This document shows, one piece after another, positions 16,633 through 24,998 of a stretch of DNA of 64,000 nucleotides. The position numbers and the translations under genes were made by a program. The notes below the pieces were generated by a model that saw nothing but the letters and a program-made list of their open reading frames with translations, was not told where the DNA came from and ran no database searches. Source of the stretch: Nostoc commune NIES-4072 (lineage in GTDB: Bacteria; Cyanobacteriota; Cyanobacteriia; Cyanobacteriales; Nostocaceae); the NCBI RefSeq assembly GCF_003113895.1, contig NZ_BDUD01000001.1:1835821-1899820 (forward strand), in the 5' to 3' direction. Positions within the stretch are counted from its first letter, which is position 1. Every line of letters begins with the position of its first letter.

Positions 16633-18267
16633 TTACGTTTGATTTTGACTTGGCTTGATTGGATCTATGCGTTGTTTATTGTTTGACAATCGTTCAAACA
16701 TTTGTATTAAGGCTAACTGTATTTCTGGCGTAAATTCCAACGTGCCAGAACGCAGATGTAAATCTAACTGAGGGAAGGGGATTTCAATTTGTCTTTGCTC
16801 TAATGATTCGTAGATATTGTAGTATAAATCACTTTTGAGTAAGAATTGTTTATTAGGTTCCGCAGTCCATACTAATAACTCAAAATTTAAGCTGTTGTCG
16901 CCAAACTCTTTAAACAGTACTAGAGGAGAAGGAGCCTGTAATACATTGGGATGCTTAGAGGCTGCTTCTAACAAAGCAGCTTGCACAACTTTGGGATCTG
17001 AACTATAAGCAACGCCAACGGGGAGATGAAGCCGAGAAATCGGGTTACGGTGGCTCCAGTTGATTACTTCTTTTTCCAAAAAGCGAGAGTTAGGTACAAT
17101 AATTGAAACGTGGTCAAGAGTCCGAATCTCGGTACTTCTGCCACCTATTCGCTCGACAGTACCTGTATATTCCCCAACTTCTACAAAATCTCCAACCTGA
17201 ATTGGACGCTCAAATACTAGTACTAAACCACTGCCAAAATTCTTTGCAATATCCTGTAAACCAAAGCCAATTCCAACGCTTAAAGCACTTGCTAAAATTG
17301 TCAAAGAGCTAATGTCAAGCCCCCAAATTTGTAGCAGTACTAGTGTGCCAATAAAAATCAGACCATATTTAAAAAGTATTACTATGGCTTCTTGAGCGCC
17401 ACGATTGATTCCAGTAAAAGATAGAATGCGAGAACGTAAAAAATTGGTTAAAGTTCCAGCAAATATAACTAAGCCGAACAACAAACCAATTAAAATTATT
17501 AATTCAGTAAGAGAGTAAGGATTCTTGCCTAATGTCAGAATAGGTGAGGTGAAACTGGTGATCAGGATATTTGAAATTTGGTAGCTCCATTGACGAGTGA
17601 AAGGAAAGAGATTAGTGATATAAAGAATCGCACTTATCCAAAGTGCAATACGCATACTCGCCAACACTAATTTGAAAAATAACTCCAATAATTTTAGTAG
17701 TTCCGAATTTGGTATCTCATTGTTAGGAGTAGTTAAGCGTTGTGATGCTACTCGGAAAAAGTAATGCTTAATCCATCCTAATAGCCAAGTGAATCCGGCA
17801 GTGATGAGTAAAATTGCTACAGCTACAAAAGTTGTTTGTTGGAGATAGGTTTTAGTTCGCTCTAAGCGAGCTTGCTGTAGCGCTTCTTCAATTTGCTGCC
17901 CCCAAATCCTTGCCTGCTCATCAACTGTGCTACCTGGAACAGTATCTTGTTCTGTAACTGTTAACAAATAGCGGTCATTTAGCAAAATAGTAGGTAGCTG
18001 GTTACGTTTTTCAATTTTAACTTGAACAGATTCAGAAGTTTGAATCGCATTTTTTAGTTGTAAGTTGATTGATTTTGTTCGTTCTTGAGCGCTATATCGA
18101 CCAGAATCGCTGATCTTAAAAAGCTCTTGCCCATCTAAAATAACCGGAGCTTTAGAGGGTGTTTGAGCAACGACAGGAGTTAACCAGATAAACAAAACAA
18201 AAGTTAGTACTGCAATGATAATATTGAAATATTTTGATGATAGTCGCAAACGGTGAGAAGAACGCAT
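16633..18267 (-). CDS. MscS-family mechanosensitive channel
   Basis: 544 residues. An N-terminal signal sequence (FNIIIAVLTFVLFIWLTPVV) leads a periplasmic helical domain, then transmembrane helices near residues 148-165, 195-225, 250-270 and 300-320. The pore helix and beta domain of MscS are evident: LTILASALSVGIGFGLQDIA, KNFGSGLVLVFERPIQVGDF, EVGEYTGTVERIGGRSTEIR and IIVPNSRFLEKEVINWSHRN. It opens on membrane tension to release solutes during osmotic downshock. Longer than E. coli MscS because of the extra N-terminal domain, as in many cyanobacterial members. Confidence 0.9.
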   Translation of the reverse strand: MRSSHRLRLSSKYFNIIIAVLTFVLFIWLTPVVAQTPSKAPVILDGQELFKISDSGRYSAQERTKSINLQLKNAIQTSESVQVKIEKRNQLPTILLNDRYLLTVTEQDTVPGSTVDEQARIWGQQIEEALQQARLERTKTYLQQTTFVAVAILLITAGFTWLLGWIKHYFFRVASQRLTTPNNEIPNSELLKLLELFFKLVLASMRIALWISAILYITNLFPFTRQWSYQISNILITSFTSPILTLGKNPYSLTELIILIGLLFGLVIFAGTLTNFLRSRILSFTGINRGAQEAIVILFKYGLIFIGTLVLLQIWGLDISSLTILASALSVGIGFGLQDIAKNFGSGLVLVFERPIQVGDFVEVGEYTGTVERIGGRSTEIRTLDHVSIIVPNSRFLEKEVINWSHRNPISRLHLPVGVAYSSDPKVVQAALLEAASKHPNVLQAPSPLVLFKEFGDNSLNFELLVWTAEPNKQFLLKSDLYYNIYESLEQRQIEIPFPQLDLHLRSGTLEFTPEIQLALIQMFERLSNNKQRIDPIKPSQNQT

Positions 18268-18723
18268 TGTGATTTTAATAAGATAATTTTAGCCAAGCTA
18301 ATTAATATTAACTAAATTTTGTCACAATCAATTTTTTACCATAAAATAAAACCAATAGAAAGAATTTGATTTAGAGTTATATAACTGTTAACTGGCGACA
18401 AGCCAAGGAAGCATTTATGCATTGTTGCAGTGCCACAGACAAGCAATGCTCTTGATGCATTTGTGATTGTTGCGATCGCTCCCTCGGCAAGCCATCCATT
18501 CCGGTGCCTTGGCGATGCCTGCGCCTACACTCTTTCCCGGCAGCAGGATCTATGACTTTCCCTCTACTGGGATTTAAAAGGTATAATTACTCATACATCT
18601 TCCGAGAGAAGCCAGTCAGGTGAAACATTTGTAATAATTCTCAGTAATTGCGGTTACATAATTTTATTTATGAAATTTTAATACCCTAATCGAATATGAC
18701 AACTTGATTAAAGGAGAGTTTTT
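18268..18723. other. Intergenic region, no gene seen
   Basis: 456 bases between the MscS gene and a small plus-strand gene. It contains one HIP1 site followed by a GC-rich stretch (about 18470-18550, GGTGCCTTGGCGATGCCTGC) that looks like repeat material of the small dispersed kind. No RNA gene recognised. Confidence 0.5.
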
Positions 18724-18933
18724 ATGTCAGTCCAAAACTTAGAAGAATTTTTTCATACACAATTAGTCAAACACGGTGTGAACTACAACTTGGCTGCAAG
18801 AGCAGCTAAAATATTGGCTTCTGGCAAACCTGATGAGCTATTAACAGCAGAAGAAAAGCATTTGGCTACAGAAGTTTGTCAGCACTGGTCAAAACAGCGT
18901 CAACGTCTACAACGACTCAATTCTCATTTGTAG
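18724..18933 (+). CDS. Small hypothetical protein
   Basis: 69 residues, soluble and mostly helical (SVQNLEEFFHTQLVKHGVNY, AARAAKILASGKPDELLTAE, HWSKQRQRLQRLNSHL). AAAGGAGAG nine bases upstream supports the ATG at 18724. I do not recognise a named family; the composition and clear ribosome binding site argue for a real gene. No functional clue from neighbours. Confidence 0.65.
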   Translation: MSVQNLEEFFHTQLVKHGVNYNLAARAAKILASGKPDELLTAEEKHLATEVCQHWSKQRQRLQRLNSHL

Positions 18934-19274
18934 AAGTGAATAAGGAGATTTAGTAAAAATTGTGACTTTAGTTATATATCTCAAGGTGAACTAAGCCTTA
19001 AACATTTATCTCTAAAGAAGAATGAATTGAGTAGATTTGTAGAGTTAATTTAGAGCAGTAAAACAACTTATACGAAAAGCTTTTTGAGGCTTTCACTAAC
19101 TCACAGACAAATAACAATTCTTTGACAGGGTTTGAAATTAGACGTTGTACAATCACAGGGTGCTGATTGGGCAACGCTATTTAGTTTAAGAGATGTGTAC
19201 AGTGACTAATTAACTGTCGTCGTGACAAATTAACGCTAATTGAAGCCGTGAAATTATACGCCAAACTCATGCAT
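18934..19274. other. Intergenic region, nothing recognised
   Basis: 341 AT-rich bases between convergent genes. No stem-loop terminator with a T tract and no repeat identified. Confidence 0.5.
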
Positions 19275-19850
19275 CTATGTAAAAATCTGCTGTAAATTTA
19301 AAACAAAACCAGTGAGAACATCTTCACCCGATAAACTTGTGGGAGATTGTAAAACCTCTGGTGCAAGATTTGGGCGATAAATTATGACTTGTTTATCTTT
19401 AGGATTAATTAACCAACCTAGTTGTAAGCCATTTGCTAAGTATTCTGCCATTTTGGCTTTAGTCTCTTCCACATCATCAGTTTCAGAAACTAATTCCACT
19501 GCAAAATCAGGACACAAAGGGATAAATTTTTTTCTTTGTTCTAGGGTAAGAGCATCCCATCTTTGTATCCTTACCCAAGAAGCATCAGGTGAACGAGTTG
19601 CCCCATTTGGCAGTTTAAATCCAGTAGAAGAATCGAAAGCTTTTCCGAGCTTATTTTGATTGCTCCAAAACCATATCTGACCTAATAAATCAAAATTACG
19701 GTTTCCCGTTTCTCCCCCAGTGGGTGACATGATAATTAATTCCCCTTCAGCAGTTAACTCTAGCCGTAATTCTTTATTCACAGCGACAATTTGTGCAAAT
19801 TCCTCATCAGTAAATTGCAGATTAGGAGGTAATTGTAAGGTTACAGTCAT
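19275..19850 (-). CDS. Uma2-family PD-(D/E)XK endonuclease-like protein
   Basis: 191 residues, typical for the large cyanobacterial Uma2 family (DUF820). Visible motifs: LQFTDEEFAQIVAVNKELRL, GELIIMSPTGGETGNRNFDL, RSPDASWVRIQRWDALTLEQ, the putative catalytic core CPDFAVELVSETDDVEETKA with Asp, Glu and Lys, and a C-terminal QLGWLINPKDKQVIIYRP. The fold is a restriction-endonuclease-like nuclease, but the biological role of Uma2 proteins is unknown and they are highly multiplied in cyanobacteria. A second, internally deleted member lies at 61017. Confidence 0.9.
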   Translation of the reverse strand: MTVTLQLPPNLQFTDEEFAQIVAVNKELRLELTAEGELIIMSPTGGETGNRNFDLLGQIWFWSNQNKLGKAFDSSTGFKLPNGATRSPDASWVRIQRWDALTLEQRKKFIPLCPDFAVELVSETDDVEETKAKMAEYLANGLQLGWLINPKDKQVIIYRPNLAPEVLQSPTSLSGEDVLTGFVLNLQQIFT

Positions 19851-20060
19851 AATTAATTGCGCTCCACAAAAATCCTAGTTGGATCAAACCCATGCGCTGC
19901 TAATAGGGAAGATTTAGCCTCTACCTCTACTTTAGGAATTTACTCAACAAATGCGCCCTTTTCTCGCAGTATTGGAACTGGCGCAAAGTGCAGCCTGTGA
20001 TTTCAGCAGCTTGCTTACTTCTACAATGACAAATAATTAGTCAGTGTACAACAAAAAAAA

Positions 20061-20134
<74 letters not shown>

Positions 20135-20249
20135 TTAACTACACGATTATCAACAATAACACATACTTTCTTGATAAAGCAAGATAAAGGTGTAAATCCA
20201 TCTTTTGACATACTCACCGACGTTGAACGTCGGGGAAACACTTGACAGT

Positions 20250-20837
20250 TCACAGTAACTTGCAGTCCGTTACAGTCTTACAGTCACTCCCCGTCCGTTT
20301 AAGGTCGTGCCGATGCCCCATGCCGACCATTTCTATATTTCTGGAAGCGTTTTCATCTCTTTCTTGCTCAGTATTGCAACTCAAGCAAAGTATTGAGCGA
20401 ATAGAAAGGTCGATTTTACCCCAGCGATACCCACAGCAAGAGCAGGTTTGGCTAGTGGGTTCCCATCTGTTAATTACCCTGAAATCTCGACTAAATTTTT
20501 CAGATTTAGCCTCACACAATACCCGAAATTCTCGCCAACCTTGCAGACTAATCACCCTTGCCAGCTTACGGTTTTTCACCATCCCTGACACATTCAAATC
20601 TTCCAAAACAATAGTTTGGTTCTCACTAACTACTTTAGTTGATAGTTTGTGCAGAAAATCTTTTCGGGTATCTGTAATTCGGTTGTGATGTTTGGCTATC
20701 CGCAGTCTATTTTTATTTCTGCGTTTGGAATCCTTTTGTTGTCTATTCCAGACAACCCTAACACAACCAAACAACCGAGCTAAACTCTGTTGCTGTTGGT
20801 CTGTTGGGTAAAATCTATACTGATATCTAGCTTTCAT
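20250..20837 (-). pseudogene. tnpB: Internally deleted TnpB (RNA-guided nuclease)
   Basis: 195 residues against about 400 in intact TnpB. The first 32 residues (MKARYQYRFYPTDQQQQSLA, FGCVRVVWN) are the usual N-terminus, then the frame jumps to RQQKDSKRRNKNRLRIAKHH of the middle region. The second half is well preserved: VVSENQTIVLEDLNVSGM with the RuvC Glu, the zinc finger (TCSCCG and CLSCN) and RDENASRNI with the last RuvC Asp. The first RuvC Asp falls in the deleted part, so nuclease activity should be lost while the frame stays open. Confidence 0.9.
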
Positions 20838-20942
20838 GTTTTATGCTAAGATTGGTCTGTTAAAATATTCTACATTGGTGAGCAGCGCGTTGGGCGGGTT
20901 CCCCGACTTGTAGCGACTGCGAACCCGAAGGGTCAGGTCAGG

Positions 20943-21502
20943 ATGGCAAGTGGTTTAAGACATGAAAGGCATAGTGTTTCAGACTTAAAAATGCACTTGG
21001 TCTGCGTCACTAAGTACAGAAGAAAGATTTTTACTAACGAAAGTCTTGAACTAATCCACAAATCATTTGTAGAAGTAGCTAAAAAAATGGATTTTCAAAT
21101 ACTTGAATTTAACGGAGAGTCAGACCACATTCACACTGTAATGGGAGCAACGCGAAAAAGTGAGATCGGGGTTTAGTTCTCAATTACACCCCTATATTCT
21201 CAACAAAATCTGGTTTTTTAGTTGCGATCGCATCCTGAAACAAGCTATATACGTCCCAGATTTTAGCACCTCACAAAATCGCGTTGCTCCCCACTGTAAT
21301 TGAGTTCCCACCAAAACTTTCAATATCTCAAATTGTTAATGCGTTAAAAGGTGTGTCTAGCCGCAGGTATGGTCAAGCTGGATTCGCCAAACCCTACGGG
21401 AAGCAAGCCCTATGGAGTCCTAGTTACTTTGTATCTTCTGTCGGGGGAGCGCCACTTGAAGTCCTTAAAAAATACATTCAGAATCAAGAAAAGCCGTCGT
21501 AG
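20943..21502 (+). pseudogene. tnpA: IS200/IS605 TnpA (HUH/Y1 transposase) split by a MITE
   Basis: Two parts, 20943-21142 and 21301-21502. The left part encodes SDLKMHLVCVTKYRRKIFTN and GESDHIH (the HUH site); the right part continues VIEFPPKLSISQIVNALKGV, ALWSPSYF and LKKYIQNQ at the C-terminus. Excising the 149-bp insert plus one 9-bp duplicate restores GESDHIHTVIEFPPK in one frame. As it stands the left part stops early in MITE sequence. The natural stop lies inside the terminal hairpin. Confidence 0.92.
21143..21291 (+). mobile_element. 149-bp MITE inside tnpA
   Basis: Perfect 12-bp terminal inverted repeats GGGAGCAACGCG (21143-21154) and CGCGTTGCTCCC (21280-21291), with weaker matching further in. 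It is flanked by the 9-bp direct repeat CACTGTAAT at 21134-21142 and 21292-21300. An internal pair AAAATCTGG / CCAGATTTT can also fold. No coding capacity. The source transposase is not in this window. Confidence 0.92.
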
Positions 21503-21570
21503 AACGACGGGGTTTTAAACCCACTTTTTCGATAAGCGAAGTCCCATTCGAGTAGGGTGTATGATCGATA

Positions 21571-21715
21571 AGGTTATTCGGTTCTGGTGGGGAGCAGCTA
21601 CCAAAGGTAACTCTTAAAGTTCGGTGCAAATCCGGCGCTTGGGAGCAACTGTAAACTAATTTGAGATGTAATCTAAAATCCCAAATAGAGTGAGTCAGGA
21701 TGCCCGCCGAAATAG
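21571..21715 (+). promoter_or_regulatory. Cobalamin (B12) riboswitch
   Basis: Conserved landmarks in order: GTTCTGGTGGGGAGCAGCTA near 21581, TTCGGTGCAAATCCGGCG near 21620, GGGAGCAACTGTAAACT near 21641, and the B12 box GAGTCAGGATGCCCGCC at 21692-21708. These match the cobalamin riboswitch core. It precedes a DUF1636 gene and cobK, so binding of adenosylcobalamin would be expected to lower expression of these B12 genes. The start of the element is approximate. Confidence 0.93.
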
Positions 21716-21747
21716 ATTTATCAGTTCCACATATCTGCGAGGTACAG

Positions 21748-22164
21748 ATGACTACTACTGTAAATATTTCCCCGACTAGTCCCTTGGGTGTTGCTGACCA
21801 TACTTTATTTGTTTGCAAAACTTGTGCTAGCGTTTGGCAAGATGGAAAACGCTTAGGTGAAAGTGGCGGTGAAAAACTTCTATCTCAACTTCAGCAGCTT
21901 GCACAAGATTGGGACTTACGAGATGAATTCCCAATTCAGGAAGTTGAATGCATGAGTGCTTGTAATCGTTCCTGTGTAGTTGCCTTTGCTGCTAAAGGCA
22001 AATTAACATATTTATTTGGTGATTTAGCTGTTGATGGTAGTGCATCTGCGGTACTAGAATGTGCTAGTCAATACTATGCCAAAGCAGATGGTTTACTCCC
22101 TTGGTCAGAGCGTCCAGAAGCGTTAAAAAAAGGCATTTTAGCAAAAATTCCACCTTTATCTTAA
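21748..22164 (+). CDS. DUF1636 ferredoxin-like protein
   Basis: 138 residues from ATG 21748, chosen over 21700 because 21700 lies within the riboswitch and GAGG sits just before 21748. Four cysteines typical of the family: CKTCAS near residue 22 and ECMSACNRSC near residue 70, in a thioredoxin-like fold that may hold a 2Fe-2S centre or a metal. DUF1636 genes are commonly linked with B12 riboswitches and cobalt/B12 genes. Its stop overlaps the next start (TAATG), so it is co-translated with cobK. The precise function is unknown. Confidence 0.85.
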   Translation: MTTTVNISPTSPLGVADHTLFVCKTCASVWQDGKRLGESGGEKLLSQLQQLAQDWDLRDEFPIQEVECMSACNRSCVVAFAAKGKLTYLFGDLAVDGSASAVLECASQYYAKADGLLPWSERPEALKKGILAKIPPLS

Positions 22165-22910
22165 TGATGCGCGTTTTGATTCTGGGTGGTACAGGAGATG
22201 CCGCAGAACTAGCTGCCAAAGTGGCGACTATCCAAGGTTTAGAAGCAATCACGTCTCTAGCTGGGCGCACCCGTGAACCATCAGTACCGTTAGGCGATTT
22301 ACGGGTTGGAGGCTTTGGTGGTGTGGCTGGATTGGCTAGCTATTTGCGAGCCATGCAAATCGACTTATTGATTGATGCAACCCATCCTTTTGCTACTCAG
22401 ATTTCTTTTAATGCGGGGGATGCTGCAAGCGAAGTCGGAGTACCCCGTCTGATGTTAATACGTCCGCCTTGGGAAAAAGAAAGTGGCGATCGCTGGATTG
22501 AAGTTGACAGCGTTGAAGCCGCCGCCGCATCTGTAGCAAACCAGGCACAGCGAGTATTTTTAACAGTTGGCAGGCAAGAACTCGCCGCCTTTGCTCACCT
22601 AGATAAAATTTGGTTTCTGATGCGGATGATTGATCCTCCTACCAATGATGCTTTAGTGCCACCGGGAATGATATTGTGCGATCGCGGGCCTTTTACCCTC
22701 AATAATGAAAGGCAAATCCTGATTCATAACAAGATTGACACCATAGTAAGCAAAAATAGCGGTGGCGATGCAACAAAGCCCAAGATTATTGCAGCGCGAG
22801 AACTGGGCGTAAAGGTTGTTATGGTAAGTCGTCCAGCTATACCACCAGGAGAGCAAGTTACTGATGTTGATGGTGCTTTGGCATGGCTATTTGACAAGTT
22901 GCGCGACTAG
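22164..22910 (+). CDS. cobK: Precorrin-6A reductase
   Basis: 248 residues. Begins MMRVLILGGTGDAAELAAKV, followed by SLAGRTREP, RVGGFGGVAGLASYLRAMQI, LLIDATHPFATQISFNA and RVFLTVGRQELAAF, with GPFTLNNERQILIHNKIDTI-VSKNSGG near residue 190, all typical of CobK/CbiJ. It reduces the macrocycle of precorrin-6A using NADPH during cobalamin synthesis. Start at 22164 overlaps the DUF1636 stop; the adjacent ATG at 22167 is equally possible. Expression is expected to follow the upstream riboswitch. Confidence 0.93.
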   Translation: MMRVLILGGTGDAAELAAKVATIQGLEAITSLAGRTREPSVPLGDLRVGGFGGVAGLASYLRAMQIDLLIDATHPFATQISFNAGDAASEVGVPRLMLIRPPWEKESGDRWIEVDSVEAAAASVANQAQRVFLTVGRQELAAFAHLDKIWFLMRMIDPPTNDALVPPGMILCDRGPFTLNNERQILIHNKIDTIVSKNSGGDATKPKIIAARELGVKVVMVSRPAIPPGEQVTDVDGALAWLFDKLRD

Positions 22911-22993
22911 TGCAGCAAGGTAGAAGTCAAAAGTCACGCATAATTGTATTCCAACAAAATTCAAAAAAGAAATCCTAGTATTGTTTAACAGTG

Positions 22994-24136
22994 CTAGGCT
23001 TTGCTCTTAGGAATTGACCCTTCAATTCCCTCAACATACCAATCCATCACCAGTTGTTTCTGATCATCCAAAACCTTACCTTTTGGTACTCGCACCACCC
23101 CTTTTTGATCTTTCACCGGGCCATCAAAAGGATGTGCAGTACCCTGAATAAACTCATCGCGCTTCGCATTTACCAGTTGTTGCACATCCCCTGGAATTTC
23201 CTGATTCATTGGGGAAATATCCACCATTCCTTGACCAATTCCATCCCAAACCTCTTGAGATTTCCAAGTATTATTCATTACAGCCAAAGCTTTATCTGTA
23301 TAGAATTTGCCCCATTTATTAATAGCTGATGTTAGGTGGGCTTTTTGACCAAACTTACTCATATCAGTGTTGTAGCCAAAAGCATAAATGCCTTTCTCCT
23401 GTGCCAATTGAACAACAGCACCAGAATCGGTATGCTGTGTCAGTACATCCGCACCCAAATTGACCAAAGCTTGAGCCGCTTCTCTTTCTTTAGCTGGATC
23501 GTACCAACTTTGTACCCAAAGTACCTTAACTTTTGCTTGGGGATTTGTTAGCCTTACTCCTTGAGTGAATGCACTGATTCCCCGAATTACTTCTGGAATT
23601 GGGTATGCGCCAATAAAACCAACTACATTTGATTTTGTCATCTTGCCAGCAATCATGCCGGTTAAGTAACGCGGTTCTTCAACGCGTCCCAGATAAGTGC
23701 CGACATTGCCAGTACGTTTGTATCCTCTACAGTGTTCAAAGACAACATCACTAAAATCCTTGGCAACTTTAATTGTTGGGTTCATGTACCCTAAGGAAGT
23801 TGTAAAAATCAACTTATTACCATCTAATGCGAGTTGCCGAATCACCTGTTGGGCATCAGCACCTTCGTTGACATTTTCCACAAAGGTAGTTTTTACCTTA
23901 TCTTGAAGATTGGCTTCCATGTCTCTACGACCTAAATCATGGGCATAAGTCCAGCCAAAATCACCCACAGGGCCGGCATAAACAAATCCCACTTTCAAAG
24001 GTTCATTTACTGCCACAGGGGACGCTGAGGGAGATACCTCACCCTGCAATTTGGAATTTTTGCCTTGAATGCAACTAGTTAAGGTAAAGCTAGATCCTGC
24101 TAAAGTGACATACTTTAGAAAATTCCGACGATCCAT
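22994..24136 (-). CDS. BMP-family (TmpC/PnrA-like) substrate-binding lipoprotein
   Basis: 380 residues. MDRRNFLKYVTLAGSSFTLT ends in a lipobox with Cys22, so this is an exported lipoprotein, perhaps through Tat given the RR. The mature part has LKVGFVYAGPVGDFGWTYAH, NVNEGADAQQVIRQLALDGN, LGADVLTQHTDSGAVVQLAQ and GYNTDMS, the signature of basic membrane protein / PnrA nucleoside-binding proteins. Such proteins deliver nucleosides or related ligands to an ABC importer; no permease or ATPase is adjacent here. Convergent with cobK across 83 bp. Confidence 0.9.
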   Translation of the reverse strand: MDRRNFLKYVTLAGSSFTLTSCIQGKNSKLQGEVSPSASPVAVNEPLKVGFVYAGPVGDFGWTYAHDLGRRDMEANLQDKVKTTFVENVNEGADAQQVIRQLALDGNKLIFTTSLGYMNPTIKVAKDFSDVVFEHCRGYKRTGNVGTYLGRVEEPRYLTGMIAGKMTKSNVVGFIGAYPIPEVIRGISAFTQGVRLTNPQAKVKVLWVQSWYDPAKEREAAQALVNLGADVLTQHTDSGAVVQLAQEKGIYAFGYNTDMSKFGQKAHLTSAINKWGKFYTDKALAVMNNTWKSQEVWDGIGQGMVDISPMNQEIPGDVQQLVNAKRDEFIQGTAHPFDGPVKDQKGVVRVPKGKVLDDQKQLVMDWYVEGIEGSIPKSKA

Positions 24137-24375
24137 ATTTTATTAATAGGTTTACCTGTTAAAAAGATTTCTATGATTGCTGGTAATGGCGGACACGGTT
24201 TAGATTAGCTATTTACTTAATTTTAACTGTATCTGAGGCTGGCGCAAGTTCATAGACGCGTGCAAACTATTGCTTAAAGAATTGTGGTTGAAGGCTATCA
24301 AGCTTGAGCTTCAGAAAGAGTTTCGCCACTAATAAAATTGTGAATTTCTATCTCTTAAAATCAGGCAGTAACATT

Positions 24376-24726
24376 TTAAACGCCGTTTTCCCTTGAAGAT
24401 GCCTGTTCGTTACATACATTAATTACATACCGTAAGAAGCGTACTGCTTCAACAGCCCGGCTCACTTTGCTGCGATAAAAGGAACCATGCCGAATTTCAC
24501 GGAGGTTAATTGCCTCTTGAATAAGTTGATGCCACTTTGGTGGAAGATGCACCAATGCATATCGACCAGCCTCCGTTTTGGAGAGGATTTCATGCTCTCT
24601 CAACGCGTAAAACAGACGCAGAACGCCAAGCACAGCCCACTGAATACCACTATCTGTTAATAAATATGCTACTTTACTTGGCGATCGCGTCCAACTCACC
24701 CAATAGCTGTTGAGATTTTCCTTCAT
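24376..24726 (-). pseudogene. C-terminal remnant of an aminoglycoside adenylyltransferase-like gene (DUF4111)
   Basis: From an internal Met the frame reads NLNSYWVSWTRSPSKVAYLL, SGIQWAVLGVLRLFYALREH, TKTEAGRYALVHLPPKWHQL-type residues and EAVRFLRYVINVCNEQ. This matches the C-terminal helical DUF4111 domain of AadA-like nucleotidyltransferases. The N-terminal nucleotidyltransferase domain with its GS...D-D motif is missing; upstream codons come from repeat sequence. I therefore call it a relic, not a resistance gene. Confidence 0.72.
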
Positions 24727-24781
24727 TTTGCTTTGCAAAAGCACTTGTGTTCTGGACGAAAGCACTTGTGTGTACACCGTA

Positions 24782-24862
24782 GCTCCTAAAAGGAGAGAGA
24801 CTTTAAAAAATTTTCCCCCTTCCCGCACTTCGTGCCGCTACGCGAAGGTAGGGAAGGGGGTT
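24782..24862. repeat. Hairpin repeat with a nested small dispersed repeat
   Basis: CCCCCTTCCC at 24815-24824 pairs perfectly with GGGAAGGGGG at 24851-24860. The 26-nt loop (GCACTTCGTGCCGCTACGCG then AAGGTA) looks like a small dispersed repeat of the kind described in Nostoc genomes. CTCCTAAAAGGAGAGAGACT at 24783-24802 precedes it and forms its own small stem. Confidence 0.75.
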
Positions 24863-24998
24863 AGGTCTATTGTTAGCTTTTCCAAATAATATGAAAAGTC
24901 AGGTAGAAACCGGGTACAGATTGTGGAAGCTTTTTATTACGTGGTCTATAGTGATGTGAGGTTAAATCAAACAACAATAAAAAGATAGAGGCATAACA

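Larger units (their letters stand above)
20217..21510. mobile_element. Decayed IS605-type (IS200/IS605 family) element
   Basis: Divergent tnpB (minus) and tnpA (plus) lie between two 17-nt hairpins: CCGACGTTGAACGTCGG at 20217-20233 and CCGTCGTAGAACGACGG at 21494-21510, each with a 7-bp stem and 3-nt loop, as expected for the subterminal structures recognised by the HUH transposase. The element is broken twice: tnpB has lost its middle, and a 149-bp MITE splits tnpA. In this family the guide (omega/re) RNA is specified at the tnpB 3' end, which here would be about 20217-20350 on the minus strand; this is inference. Exact ends were not set. Confidence 0.85.
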
